Source: Archilochus colubris (lineage: Eukaryota > Chordata > Aves > Apodiformes > Trochilidae). From it: 64,000 nucleotides of DNA. The notes under the pieces were generated by a model. The model was not told where the DNA came from and did no database searches. It saw nothing but the letters and a program-made list of their open reading frames with translations. The DNA lies in NCBI GenBank assembly GCA_023079485.1, contig CM041084.1, positions 126,022,292-126,086,291 on the forward strand. Direction: 5' to 3'. Shown one piece after another: positions 37,801 to 52,118 of the stretch (positions are counted from its first letter, which is position 1; every line of letters begins with the position of its first letter). A program made the position numbers and the translations under genes.

Positions 37801-40800
37801 AAGAACTCCAGTTGCTCTAGACCCTCGCAAACTCCAGTTGCTATGGACCATGGTGAAGCATCTGCCTTCCTTCAGAATTCATACTTTTAGCTGTGCTCTT
37901 CCTGCAGGTTCAAGCTTTCCTTTGTGCCAGTGGTCTCAGCTGCAGGGGTGGGTGAGTGCTCTTGCAGCAGGCAGCAAGGGACCTCAGGCTGGGACACTTC
38001 CATCCTCCCCTTGTAGCTGTTTGACATTGCATTGTGGAGCTGCATGTTCCAAAGGGCAGGGAGAAGGAGCATTGTCCCATGGCTCACCTGAGCAAAAGAT
38101 GAGAGGAGAAGAAATTCCTGGTTTTATGTCCCTGCTCCACTGCTGTTCAGTAACAGGAGGCAGGACTGAAACACTGGTGTCTCCTTGCTGAGAGGAGCAG
38201 CTAGAGTGTAATGCTGATCTTCTGGCCAATTAATTTTTAACCATCCTATATAAAATGATTAGCTTCAACAGGAAAAATTGCATGTGGGTTATCTTTCCCC
38301 CACCCCTGATAATATGTGATAAGCTGAAAGTGAGAGCTTTCCTCCCCTGAGATGTGTGAGGTGCCATGATTCAAATCCTTGTGGGTAGAGCAAGAAGATA
38401 TAATCCTAGCTCCCAAACTCCACTGAATACTTCACACAAGGTGAGGAGTGAAGACCAGGATGTGAGAGCTTCCCTCTTTTTGGAGTCAAATAGTGCATGG
38501 CTGGCCTTGTGTTATGACAAACCTTCATGAGTTTTGCAGCCTTATTTGAAAAACTCAGTTCTGTGGCTGCCCTATTCTTAAGTCTTCTTTATACTGCAGA
38601 AGTCCTAATATATTTAGAGGGGAAATAGCTTTAAAGTGCCCTGCCACTGTACCATGAAACCAGCCTTTAGGAGCTGTGTTGTGAAGCCCTTGGGACCAGC
38701 ATGTGCTCCATTAGATTGAGCATTTTGAAAATTTCCACTTGGGTTATAAGAACCTCTTGTCTCTGATTTTTGGCCAGCCCCCCCATGCTGGAAGCAAAGA
38801 TCTGAGTACACGGCCAGAATACCTACTCATGCAATGGCTGATCTTAAGTAAAGTATTAGCCCATTAAAAAACTGTATACTTACAGATTGGAAAACTTAAA
38901 AATTTACCATTTTGAAGTACTTTGCTGCCTAAATAGTAGAATGTTTGACACGTGGTTTACTTTTATAGTCAATAAAGTAAAGCCTGTTCTCAGGTGCAGT
39001 GCTCTTAAGTGGCTGCCAATCACTAACTTGAGACTTTAGACTGATTTTATCCTTCTGACTTTCAATGGAACAAATATCCTGTGGTTTGCAGATAAGGATC
39101 ACCCCGGGATCATTTTCAGTTTGACACAGTTGTTTCAAAATTCAACTTGGGTATATTTTTTCCCTTCGTCTTTATCGGAAAAACTAATCTGCCTGGCTAA
39201 TGAATTAAAGGAGTCAAAGGAATCAATGGTCCTTATTTGCATTAATTCAAATGAATACATACTACTTACAGGTCTGGTATTCATGAATATCTGATCCATA
39301 ATGAGAGTAGATCAGTTAAAATAATCTAGTCTTCTTATGAATTAACATACACTGAATATAAGTATATTTACAATTAAAAAGATTTATCATGTGAAAGTGA
39401 TCTCTGGATAGGTAAAATGATGCTATTGAAAGGAAGGATGATTGAATAGCTGAGGCCCTGCTGTTAGACTTTGGGAGTCTGGGCTCAGTGCTCTCTGAGT
39501 CCCTGAATGGCTCTGGGAGCTCTTCGGAGCTCTGGTGCTTCTGTTTCCCACTCATGAATTTTCTTTCTTAGTGTAGTTTGGTGAAAATGAATACCTTAGA
39601 AGCTCAGGATGTCAGATCTTTCAGTTGTGCAATACTGTAAGAATAGAAGACCAACAAGAAAGAAAAAAAGGTCAGTCCTTTTTAAACAGAATAAAGAAAT
39701 GTGGTGAGAAAACTGGAAGGGATGACACTGCTTTTTTTTTGTTAAGGTCCATCTTCTTTTTCCATGACGTGCTAAGCTAGGTCTGGCCGTAATATGGGAG
39801 GCTACGAGAAACCTGATTTGAAAACTCACTCAGCTCTTTTCAAAACCGTGCAATCATCTTGGAGTAATTCTTGAGTTTGCTGGAAAACTGTACTACATTC
39901 TTCTAGAAATGATGTAAGATAATGGAGGTACTTGTCTGACTGTTGGCTACAGAGTCGAAAGACTCCTGATTATTCCTGTAGTATTCGCTCAGAGGAAAAA
40001 TACTCTGAATTTAGGTCCTGCTCCTGCTGAAGCACACCTGCTTGTAATGGTAAGGGCAGGGGATGTCAGCTGAAAGGACTTTATTAGTGTCAGTGAGATG
40101 GTTCAAGTAGGAAGTAAAACTCTTCAGAGCAAGTCACCATTATGCAGAAGTAAAAAATATGTCAGTGCCTCACAGTTCAGTGCTGTATGGAGAAACCTGA
40201 AATGTTTGTGTCTCTCTGGATGGAACCACAGAATCCAGGCAAGCTGCTGCAGCCACTGTGGAATGATGCACTCTCAGGGCCCTGCTGAGACAGAATGGTT
40301 TCATTTGCAATAGCTACTAAATGTGAAACCCTTTTGGCAATACATTTTAATTCCTAAACAGTTATAAAAATGCACTCCTCATATTACCTGTGGCAATATT
40401 TTACTGAAAATTACTTGAAATAAAAAGCACACAGTCAGTAGCATTTAAGTGTCTCCTCTCTCAAATAAGGATCCTCAATGGCTAGTCAGAGAAAGTGTTT
40501 GTCCCCTTCTTCCACGCAGAAATGAATGGCTTTTACAGAAGAGAGAAGACACTTTTTTTTGCAGCCCACAAGGGAGCTTATAGAGGAACAGACAGGGCCC
40601 TCTCATACTAAGAGTTCACATCCATTAGAGCAAGAGCAGTAGCAAAATGCAGATCTCTACATCTCAGAGAGCTGCTGACAGCAACAGAGAAAGCAGATTG
40701 CCATCAGGGCTTTGAATGAAAGGACTGTTTCATGGCCAGTTCAGGAGAGAAACAAACTCTGAACAAAATTCAGGAATATTGTGGCACACACTCAGCATTA

Positions 40801-43800
40801 ATCAGCACCCAGTGTAGCACCAGTTAAAAGAAGATTGCCTGGTACGACACCAGTGCCTGAAAGGCCACCTCCACTTCTCTGTAGACCTTGGTGTTTAGCT
40901 GTATGGGAAAAAATTTTGAGCTGAACTGCCAACAGGGGGAATCTGAAGACACCTTTTGGGGGGCTTTTCAGCTTTGCTTACGTAGGTAGCTTTCCCCTGG
41001 AGTGAGAGTTTTCTTATATCTCTTCCAGAAATGCTGCACTGTCTGCTGCCTGTGTAAGCCAAACAGGCTCCCTTCCCAGGGCTGGAGATCAGAGGACTGG
41101 AGGGCAGCTGCTTAAGACCCCTTGTGTATCTAACCCCCTGTTAGTATTACAACAGTAGTTCAAAACTGAAGACGCTCAATTCTAGTCTGCCTATAGAGAA
41201 AGAACTGAAACAAATGTTTAATTTGATTTAACAGCAAGGCAGGGAAAAAATGTTCTTCAGAGCTCCAAGAGTTTCCTATTTGGCTTTCTCACGCCTTTAA
41301 GTTTCTTTCTTCATAACTGATTTAAGATTTAAGCACAAGACTCCTCAAGCTCTTTTTATCTCTGCAACAAGTTGTGGTTTTAACAGGAGTCTTTCTGGGG
41401 ACACTAGAGAAGGGAACATTGGAGTCTGTAGACACATTTCAATAGGGTAATACTGTTGAGCTGCTTGATTTGTGCACACCATTGTGCTTCAGGATGAAAG
41501 CCAAAGAGCTGTTTGGAAAGCTACCTACTCAGTCAAGTTATTGGATTGAAGTTTGCCATTACCTGCATGTTCACAAAGTACTCATTTGTGTTTATAACTG
41601 CTCTGGGCAGGTTTTTGGCAGATATTGTACTGTTACCCTGAAATATGGCTCTTTGCTCTCCTTAATAAGCAAGGGCTCTTAATACCATGCTGTGCTTCTG
41701 ATGTCTTCTTGCTGGTCAGTACTCACTGACTTATTTCCTTCAGCAGAAGCAGGAATAGAAGCAATGATAACAGACCACTTCATCTCCCATTTTATCCCAT
41801 GTTACAGACTACTAAAGTGAGGAGATCTCTGTGAGGAAGAGACATTTTCTTTTAATCAATCATTAACTAGTAAGTGACCCTGGACTAACAGTTAAGTGAA
41901 ACTTGTGAGTTGGTTTCTGAGCAGATCAGGCTTGACTGAAACCAAGTGAAAGGAAAATCATATTCTGTGCAATCCTACTTTATTTTTACAAATTAAGTAG
42001 GTGGCAAACTGTGGAGAAGATAAGGAGGCACCCATTCATATTTATAGAAGTGCTCTTGTTATAAGTTTCATAAAGCTCTATAGAAACCTAGAAATACATA
42101 CGGTTCACCTTAGAAACAATAAGTGACTGCAAGAGGCCTTCTCATGACAATGTATTGCTGTGAAGAATCCTAACTAATAGCAGAATATGTTGGCCAAATA
42201 TACCTACCTAATACCAGCCTAGCACAGTGTTGTTACTAGTACAGCTATTTTTACTGTGAGTGATACAGTACATGTAGCTAGTATATGTTATCAAAATGCT
42301 GATTATGTCTTCATCACCACAATACCCCTTAAAATGGAGGAGTGCATAGATTCGGTACAGAAAAAAATCCCTTCTTAAAACGTCTTTTCCCTGGGGAAAA
42401 AAAGATTAAATTAATAGCTACTCAATTGCTGCTTCTTTCCTCACAATAAACTCCATCTGTTAATCTGATAAACAGAAAGATGTCTCCAGTTTACGAGTAG
42501 CTAGCTAGGTATTTCAACAGTGGTCACTGTGTGTGTCATTAAAGGCAGTAGGGTCAAAATTTTGGGTTTTCAATGACATCGGATGCTAAACAAGCATGAT
42601 TCATATTATGGTTCATCATATTATGTGTCCCAGTTATGCTGCTGGAAAAAGTAATTCCAGTTCTCTGTGGAGGAGCTGGTATATGTTCTCTGATTCATGA
42701 TTGACATGTTCTGATTCATGGGTGACATGACACAAAACTCTGGCCACTTTTTAACAGCAGGAAGACTTTTTATGGCTCCACAATAGCAGCTTTCTTGGAA
42801 GAAACTATCTGGGACCTCTTCTTGTGAGTCTTCCTGCAAGCGTGTGCTACAGAGTTTAAATGAGGATCTGATGTAAACAAGTACTGAACATTTGTTAGAG
42901 GTAATTAAATGTTCTCAGAACACAATATTCTCAAAAAAAAAAAAAAATGCAGCTGTGTGTAATTCTTATGGTTGTCTTCAAAAGAGAACTTACTATACAG
43001 TCACCAAGGTGTACAGTTAATGAACAGCAAATTAATTGAAACATTCTTCTGATAATGTGTTGGTCTTCAACTTACATAAGAATTACTTACAGTAGAAAAA
43101 TTCACTAATGAGTTTCCTGCCACACCAGGACTTATTCAACAGGGAAAAATTAGAGATGCACAGAGAGAAATGTATGAGGGTGTAATGCCACTTCATCAGA
43201 GCTATTCAAATGCAGTCCTCCTCTGAGCAGCTCAAGTGAGAAGCTGTCTCTTCTATACATTAAAAAATCTACTTTATATGTTTTTTGAAGGCATGAACTA
43301 GTGTTCTTTTCCATGAAATGTAAGCGGAAAATGTTTCCTAGTAACATGGCTAATGCATTGCAGCTACAAACAGGCCTTCAGCCTATGGGGCTGAACTAGA
43401 GCTGCTCTGAAGAAAAAAGACAAAATGAAACCCCTGGCATGGGTGTTGTGTGGATATTGGGTTCTCAGATTCTTTCACTTATAGATCCATGCTATTAGAT
43501 AATGCAGATATAGGCTGCATCATTGGGGCCATATCTACTAAAGGGAAAGACTATGTGTTACTTGTACCCTTGCTGAACCAAAGTAGCAAAGCTGTTTTTA
43601 TTCCTGTGCATCACTTTACATGTTTTCTTCTAATCCAGTCATGTTATAATCCTTTCCTGTGTTTCATCAAGAGACTTGCTCAATGAAATGCAAAGGATGA
43701 TATCTGGCAATCCCACTGAACTGAAAAACATTGCAAAGGTGTTACTGCTGACTACCTGAAATAATGTGGGGTTCTTACACAGCAACCTTGCAAGTAGGAA

Positions 43801-45349
43801 TAACAATTTTAGTCCTGATTCCATGCTGAATTAATTCTCCAGACTGTAAAGCATGTACCTTATTTGTGTAAATAAGATGGTGCAAGTAGATCCAAACAGT
43901 ACTACTTTCAGTGAGAAGAAATGGACTTCACATGAGGAAGAAGCCCGAGATAAGAGACTGGAGATGAATATTAATGTGCTATTAAAGGATGAAGAGACTG
44001 CATTCATAATAATAAAAGAATAAGGCTATTCAGGTACTAGAGTTCTGTAATTGTTTTCTATGTTAGTGTCTAATGTGTGGGTCAAACCTTTTGTCTACTG
44101 AAGCTGATAAAAATATTTCATTTGGCACAAGAGGGACACAGCCAGGTCCCATTAGGAATGAAGAACTCCTCTGATGTTTACACACTGTCATTTACATTAA
44201 CTCTAATGCACTCACTCCTGCCTTTGTGGAAACAATATAAATCTCTGTATAATGGCAAGTGAAGCCACTGCAGATTTCAGTGGTAGTAGTACCATGATCA
44301 TTTAGCAGAAAAAACTTAAGAGTGTGTCCGTCTCTTCAAGCAAAAGCCTTCAGACTTTCTGTAGGATGTAGGCTCTGGTTATTACCACTGTGAAGTGCAC
44401 AGAAAAGAGCCTGGGTTTTCAATCCGCAGATGGAGCTGAAACAAGTGTCTGTCTTCAAGTTCATTTCACTTCCAAGTCATCTCAGTAATGCTACTAATGA
44501 ATTTCTGTCTCTATGTATATGATATTTCTGAATGTCTATCACCAGGGTATCTAAATGTCATTATAAATTTAATGAACAGCTGCTGCCCATTAAAAGTAAG
44601 TGTAACTTCTATTGCTTAAATTAAACTAGTTTAAAGTAAAATGAGCATTTAGGTTAGACAGGTGTTGCTGCTATTTATATCAAAAAATCATTTTTTTCCT
44701 AGACCAAGGGCTAATTTCAGAATTGCACTTTTTCTGCCACTGTTATTTTGCCAGGAAAAGCCCCATAAACTGCAGAGGTGGTAAAAATGTATCTATATCA
44801 CACTTTTGGTCATCTCTGAAATGTGGGTATTTGTGCAAGAGGTCTGAACAATCTTTTCACATCAGGAAAACCTAGCATTTGCCTTCTATATTGCCAATAG
44901 ATGATACACTGCTGAAGTTCACTGCATAATTCAGCCATGATCTGCCACTATGTCTTTCCTTACTTAGTAAGATTGCTAAAATTCTTATTATCTCTGTAAA
45001 GAATCTTAGTTTTACTACTGTTGGTCTAAGAGTAGAGGAAAAGGATTGGGGCAGCAACTCAATTAGTCTTTGATGCTTTCTTGATACTCATTACCAGAGC
45101 TCACAGGGATGCCCAGAAACAAACTTGGTCAGGGAAATATACCAGGACAGTTGTAAAATCTCTACCAGGTAATTAATGGCAGCCAAAGGGGGCAGGTTTA
45201 GTATATCTAGGACTCTTCACATGTAACTGATCAAGGTCCAGCCCCAGACTTTGTAGTGGTGCCCTGTACAGGCAGATCCTCCCCCTGATAGCTCTAACTG
45301 TAGAAAATCTGATTGCTAAGGCATAGAAAGAGGACATATGTAGAGAAAC
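28891..45349. other. Intergenic region, no gene recognised
   Basis: Unique-looking AT-rich DNA. Minus-strand open frames at 29,941-30,354 (137 codons) and 35,943-36,323 (126 codons) show no motif I recognise. A locally GC-richer block occurs at about 36,050-36,450. Short A- and T-runs are scattered through it. Confidence 0.55.
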
Positions 45350-45545
45350 AAGATAAACCAAGTGCCTCGAGTTGCCAAAGAGTGGGTGTGAGTCCACCTG
45401 TGCCTGGTTAGGGCAGGCCCCCTATTACCAGGGGGCCAATAAAGATGGGACACACACCCACAGAGAGGAAGCTCAGCTCACTCTTGTGCGAGGCAATGGA
45501 GAGGCCAGCAGCTCGTCAAGCCTCAGGAGCAAGAAAGGCTCCTCC
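45350..45545 (+). mobile_element. Possible LTR fragment (unidentified family)
   Basis: A GC-richer block unlike its surroundings contains a small GC palindrome (GGCCCCC...GGGGGCC, 45,417-45,437) immediately before AATAAA at 45,438-45,443, then a run rich in short AG/CA words. A poly(A) signal flanked this way is reminiscent of the R/U5 part of avian retroviral LTRs. No TG...CA ends, primer-binding site or gag/pol remnants were found, so this is a weak call. A promoter or unrelated sequence is possible. Confidence 0.25.
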
Positions 45546-47935
45546 TGCTACAGATATAATTGGAGAAAACTAGAGAAGCATGTCACTCATACACAAATAT
45601 TGATAGTATATGCAAGCCAAGAGGAAATGATGTCATAAATAAGCCATTTAGTATCCTTTCTCTCCTCTGCTCAGTATCTTGTATTGCTCTGCTTTAGATA
45701 TCCTCTCCACCCTCTTCTCAGCTTAACTCTTCAAAGAGCAGCTCTGTGAAGGTCTATTTGGTTCTCTCAGGTTCTTATGGAGCTTTTCCAAATTGGCTTG
45801 GAGCTGCTGCTCCATAATCATTCAGCTGCATGAAGATGCCAAGAAAGGGGGACTTGATGGTAGGGTCCCCATCTCCTCTCCTTTGAAGGATGCTCTGCTT
45901 CCTGTAGTGTCTCCAGACACACAGCGTTTCCCAGCCCGAGCAGCAGCAGTTGAGGCCAGCCTGGCCATTTAGAAATAAATGGAGGGCGGAGAAAGGTGAA
46001 GGCTGAGCCCCCAAACCCTTCTGATCTTGTGGTGACTTTCTGAATGTCACTGGAGGATGTGTTAGCCTATGTCTGTGTCTGTGCCTGTACCCGTCCCCAG
46101 GGAGGTGCCCGATGCCTGGAGCTGGGGCTGCCCCAGTTGCTCTGCTTGTGTTCTCACTGCCTTGCTGCTGCAATGAGATGCTCCCAATACCCCCAGCCCT
46201 GAGCAGCCCCCAGCCCACTGGAACCTGTCTGAAAGGTCTCCCTCTAACTGTGTGTCTGTGAAAACTTCCAGGTTGTTTTCAGTGCAGAACTTTAATTATC
46301 AGAAATCTCAGAAGACTTTTTGGCTCATCTGGCTGAGCAGATCTGCAAACATATTTCCCCTGAAATTTAAGTAGTCTAAATTTTCTGTTGTCTCCCTGCA
46401 ATGGTGGGAGCCTGCATGCATTTTGACTACACAGCTGGTGGGGGACACTCGGCAAAAGTCAGGTTCCATCTGACTCTAAGGTCTGGACTGGCTGGGGCTA
46501 TCGCAGGTGACAGCAGATCCAGTGCAGTTGTCCTCCCTGGCTTCTCCAATGAGCAGATGCTCATCTTATTCAGATGGGGAAACATAATCCTTCACCCTCC
46601 CTTGCCTCCTTCTGCTCTGGATATTGGGCTATTGCTGGCCTCATTAATATACTTATTCCTTCCTGGAGATCCTCTTTATGTTTCACTCAATATCTGCCAC
46701 TTTTACTTTGAGTGGGAATAAATGCACTGGGTTTCTTTATCAGCTTGGTGAATTATTGCTTTGTGTAGTTTATACATGATGCTCCTGTAGTTTCTTAGTT
46801 TACTGGGAAATAATTTTTGTATCCTTATGAACTTTAAAACTGGCACTTACCATATTGCAGGGAAGAAATGGTGACTCTGATGGTTCCTGACTTCTGACCT
46901 CAGTATAATAAAGCAGATGCAGATCTCAGCAGGGCGTTAAAGAGTTCATATGACATGGTGCCTGAGATGGAAAAAAGAAGGACTCAGTGAAAAGGAGATC
47001 TTTGACAGCCTTGTGTTATTTTTGTGTTATTCTTTGCTGGATTAGGAGGATCATGTCAAAGGATGAGAAACAAAAGACAGGTAAGAAGGCTTCAGTACAC
47101 TTTACGTCAGCTGGTGTGTCAGTAGCTCTCCCACAGATTTTCTTTTTAGTTGCAAGTAATTCAGTTACAGCTGTGTTTGGTTCATCCTTTACATGTAAAT
47201 GCAAGCGAATGTGGGAAATGATTCAATGATCAGTGGCAGCAGCCAACCACCAGCAGTATGTATTGTGTTTTAACCCCAGGTGAAAGAGGACTAAAACCAT
47301 GTAAATTTACCATATTCAGACATCTTTCTGTGCTTTGAGAAAACTCCCAAGTATTTCACATATCCTGAAGCCATAAAAATTCATGATTGTCCTAGAGAAA
47401 AAATTTTGAGGCATATTACTGAGAAAGACATTTGAAGCCTTTGAGATGCTGTTGTATGACCTGGAGTATTGGAATTGAAGGCTTTACCCAAGCTGTTTGG
47501 GAGAAATAATTGAGTTACTCTACAGTCTCTAAGACTCTTAAAAAAGACTGAGAAATACAAAAAAGCTTTTTTTCAAATTTCCTCATTTGATGGCTGATAA
47601 TGTGTAAATGGATCTTCAGGAGGTTTCATGTGTAAACTCTCTGCTCTGGCTCAAGAGCTATTCCTTCAGCTGGCTGACTTCTGATTATGAGGATCCTGAG
47701 CTCTATTCCAGATGTCATGTACAGCAGGAGTGACTTTTTAAATTATTATTCATGTACAATGCAGTGCAGTTTAATTAGTCACACTGCAAACAGTTTTCCT
47801 TCAGTGGAAGTAGTCATGCAGATATATATCCTCTCCAGCCCCTGAACTCATTGTCAGCATGACCTTGGCAACATTAAGGCAACATCAAAGTCAAAGACCT
47901 CAGTGCCAACTGCAAAACTACTGGACATGTAGGGG

Positions 47936-47950
47936 AAAAAAAAAAAAAAA
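47936..47950. repeat. Poly-A tract (15 nt)
   Basis: Fifteen consecutive A following AGGGG. No source element is recognised upstream. Confidence 0.9.
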
Positions 47951-48784
47951 GCTGATGAAAATGATAAGCAGCTCTGTTTGCTCCCTCCCCAACAGATATG
48001 TTCTCATGTTCCTGGCTACCATCTGCTTTATTAATGGACTAAAGAGGGGTGGAAATGCTGTACAGAGTCACCTCTTACATGAGAAACAGTTTGAAAGACC
48101 ACCTGATAGATACAGCTATATGGTTACATGAATTTAACAAGCACAAGAATCCCTCACATCTTCCCCCCAAAAAATAGAATCGGGACAGTAAGGATGGCAC
48201 TATCAAAGGGAATGCAAGCTATTAAAACAGTGGCAATCTGCTTTTAAAAAAGCAACATGGTGAATTTATGAGTGCTTCTTGCCAATTGCTTCTTGCCAAG
48301 TACACAAGGCAGTGGAAAATCCTCTGTATGGGATATTATGCTTTACCTTGGACATGTATATTGCTGCAATTAGGTAGTTTAATCTTTAACTTGGAAGCAT
48401 GCAGTGTCTGGACAGTAGCATTTAGGTCGGGTTGTATTCTTGATTCCCTGCTGCACAGTCAGCAGGAATAATATTACTGTTCTCTTTTATGAGCCTTTGG
48501 AACCATAAACACCTCTCCAGCTTTCCTTGTGGAGCTCTGTAACTAGATAAGCAGCGAGTCCATTAGCAATCTGGTTGCAGAGAAGGACCTGGAGCAAGTG
48601 CACTCCTCCAGAAAACTTGATGTCTGCCTTGTACTAGCTGGTGCTGCTCTCTAACAAGGACTGACAGCAATTTTCTGCTTCAGCATCACCATGAGAGAAA
48701 TTCAAAGGAGGCAAGAGAAGGCTGGAGATCAGACAAGCAGAATCAGCCGCATCATTTTTCCCCTTGAAACATCTTGTATATCTA

Positions 48785-48820
<36 letters not shown>
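48785..48820. repeat. Compound (TG)8(TA)10 microsatellite
   Basis: Eight TG units (48,785-48,800) run directly into ten TA units (48,801-48,820). The structure is typical of a TG repeat that has decayed or expanded by transition. Confidence 0.97.
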
Positions 48821-49332
48821 AAACTTTTGTCTCTAAATAAGTAGTTCACACCCCGTTATTGGTAGAAATACTTAAAACTGGCAGAAGATGCTGCTTGGAT
48901 TCTGACTTCTGTGAGATGAGTCTCTGTGAGACTGATATGACAAACTCCATGACCAAATCTGAAAGTCTCAGTTGAAGCCCAGAGCTATAACCAAACCTCT
49001 GAGCTCAGAGATGGCTCTATATACATCAGGGCTAATGGGAACTGGTGGGTCTGCCTATACAAAGAGCTGACCCTGCTGTCAGCTGACCCTCCAGAGGTTA
49101 AGTGCAAGATGGTGGTGATTTCCACCATTTTTAGGAGTGTTAAATTCACTTGAAAATATGAACAGGGTCTTGGAGGACTGGGTGTCTTTCATCCTCAACT
49201 CTGTGGAATTTCCTGCTGCTTGACTGTGGGATGGTGTGATGAGCTGTCATCTATATGACAGGTTAATAGAAAGAGATTGTTACAGGTAAGAAACCCTCAA
49301 GAGTGTGTGGTGGGAAGAAGCAGTGTACTGTC

Positions 49333-49350
49333 TTTTTTTTTTTTTTTTTT
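49333..49350. repeat. Poly-T tract (18 nt)
   Basis: Eighteen consecutive T with no retroposon body recognised on either side. Confidence 0.9.
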
Positions 49351-52092
49351 AAATCAAGTTTCTGGCAAGGCAGTGAGCTCATGATCTAAAATATGTATAT
49401 TTTGAGATTCATTGTGTAAACCTGTCAAGACCCATTTCTATGGGCACGTTAGCAGAGCAACACACACCTTCACTGTGTGAATGTGCAGCTGAATTCCTTG
49501 CCAGTCCTCTCTTTCTTTCCTCATTGAAATCTATGAACAACTCATGGGACCATAGAGAAAAATTGCCTGGCAGCACGCATAAGGGTACAAGATGATTATT
49601 CCTCCTCTTCTGACAGACAGATATGGTTGAACAATTTTCAAATCTAACTTTTAAAATCCAGATAACCACATAAATAGTCTCTTTGAGGAAAGAGATAGGA
49701 AAGCAAGAAGAATTTTACTACAAATGGAGAATTCTCAATTTTTAGCTGGAGAAAAGACATGCAATGGCCACAGACCACTAAGGAATGGTTCCTCCATTAA
49801 CCAGCACCTAAAAGAGCTCACTGGGGTGCTTGTACTGTCAAACAATGCCAGGGAATGTCACTAGATAGTAAAATTTTATTATCTATTATGCTAGACTGTT
49901 AAAACTGTCTCCAGCATAGCTCAGGCTAGCTGACACTATTCCATACAATTCCCAAGCAGTTTGGGGATTATTGCAAGTTAGGGTCTATTGCCAGTTCAAA
50001 ATTTGTCTTGGAGGCTATGGAAGTTTAATGTCATGGCCATAGGCTATTTGATAATGGGAAAAAAAATTGTTTAACACCAGAGTGTATCTGGTTGGAGGGG
50101 GAGGTATCCTTTAGTCTCTGTTGGAGAATGAGTGGTAAAGCTTTAAAATGTACTCTGCTCCTGGTGCAATAAACTGTGTTTCTATTGCTGAAGAAACAGT
50201 GGTTTCATTTTGAAAGTAGTTGAAGCTCTGAGTTTATCACTGGTAGCATTTCTGTAGAAGACTTTATGGTTGTTAAGCTTAGCTGACCAGAGGGTACGTG
50301 CTGGTGAGACACGAGGACTGTGATCCCAAATGTAAGGGACAGGTGAAAAAATTCCTTCAGAGCTGGAAAAAAGACAGAGGCTGATACCAGAAAGGGTGTG
50401 TAGGAGGCCAGAAAGGAAATGCAGGTGCAGGGACATCTGGTTTGCTGAAGCAGCAAGCATGCTATGACTTGTTTGTTTTATGTTACCTCATTTTCCACCA
50501 GGTCTGCCTGATAACCCATCTGTTGGGTCACCTGTGTGACCCACAGAGGCTGAAGAGTGCATGGGAGGCTACCTTCCTCTTCAGGAGTTCTCCACGTTGT
50601 TAGGGCAGACAGACCTTGATCCTCAGCAGAACACTAAGTGCAAGGTGTCAGGGAACATTGCCAGACCCTTGCTTTGACCCTCTCATGAGGGGACCAATTC
50701 CCTGTGTTTGTTTTCTCAACAAAGTTTGCTAAGAAGTGCCCGTGTGTTTCCTGGAAGAAGTGTATGGTATAGTGTGGGTAGACAGAAAATAAATATATCT
50801 GTAGCATGAAGTTCTTCCAGAAAAGGGGGTGAACATCCATTTCAGCATCAGGTAAACTCCAGCACCAGCTACTGGGAGCAATGCCTGGATGTGGCTTCAT
50901 GAAGTTATTATATTGTAATACTTACTTAAAGAAATTGAGTGGCATCTTGTCTAAGCCTCTTGTACTGGTGTTTTCTGTGTACTGAAGCTCTTTCTGAAAG
51001 TTTAGAAAGTTAACATGGTATTGCAAAGGGGTTCTCCACCCAAAAATTCAGAATACAGACACTGACATAGCTAAACCAAGGTGTATCATGAGCAGGCAGC
51101 ACCAAAGAAAGGAAGAGATGGGCTGGAGTGGACTGGAAATTGAGATTGAACTGGTTTCTTATGCTTAGGATCTTAGGTACAATCACAAAGTGTAAATTAG
51201 GCATGACTTTCTAAATTCTTATTAAGAAATAAATCATAACATGACGGAGACAACTATGGAATAATAGAATAAGAGCTGATTAAACAAATGAGACATGTCT
51301 AGTAGCTCAGGGCATGAATTTATGCATCCAACCAGTGTAACTAGATCTCTACACATTAACCATTCATTATTCTTATTTTAACAAGGGTCTCACATTAAAA
51401 GGGGTGACTGGTTTAAACACAGTATCAGTGGGAAAAAGAAACCTGTTTGAACTCCACTTTATTTGCTCCAGCTTTTTTCTCAAGCTGAAGCACACGCAGT
51501 CCAGATGGGATAACAGGGTGAGAATATGCTAGGGAATGCAATCTCTTACTAAGGGATTTGTGAGTGAAATAATATAACCTTCCACAATATGCACACATTC
51601 ACCCAGTGTAAAATAATGGCTAGGTCCTGAGATTAAATCAGCACAATGAGATAGGGAAGCTGAGCACCAAGTTGTTTATGCCCCCTTCTTGAGGTAAGAT
51701 TCTGGGAGTCCAGAAGCTGTTAGGAAAGATAACTCCCTAATTCCTTTTAACCTTCACATCCAAGGCTGACTTCCATGTCACCTTCTACCACAAAGTTTCA
51801 TGCTGCACTAGGAAGTTTTCAAGGTTTCTGTCCAGGAAACTGATGTGTTTGTATTTTGTTTCCCCACTCTGATGTCTCTTCTCCAGGGTAAAAACAGTAT
51901 TTACAGAGCAGTTACAGACACTGCAGGCAGAACATAATATCTAAAGTTTAGTTTAGCACTGTCACTGGAAGCATGGGATGTGGGAAGGGTAGGAGAGAGG
52001 CATTATATATGCAGGATAGTGTAACAGAAAAAGCTATTCCAGCCACTGGTCAAAGTGGTATCATTTCTTCTCCCTATAAATTCAAGTTATAT

Positions 52093-52118
52093 TTTTGTTT
52101 GTTTGTTTGTTTTCTTTC
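52093..52118. repeat. GTTT tetranucleotide repeat
   Basis: A short run of about five GTTT units followed by T/C-rich sequence, in non-coding DNA. Confidence 0.85.

Noticed and set aside
45775..46218. 147-codon minus-strand open frame
   Set aside because: It has no recognisable domain, a low-complexity RHRHRHR stretch, and no clear promoter or splice context.
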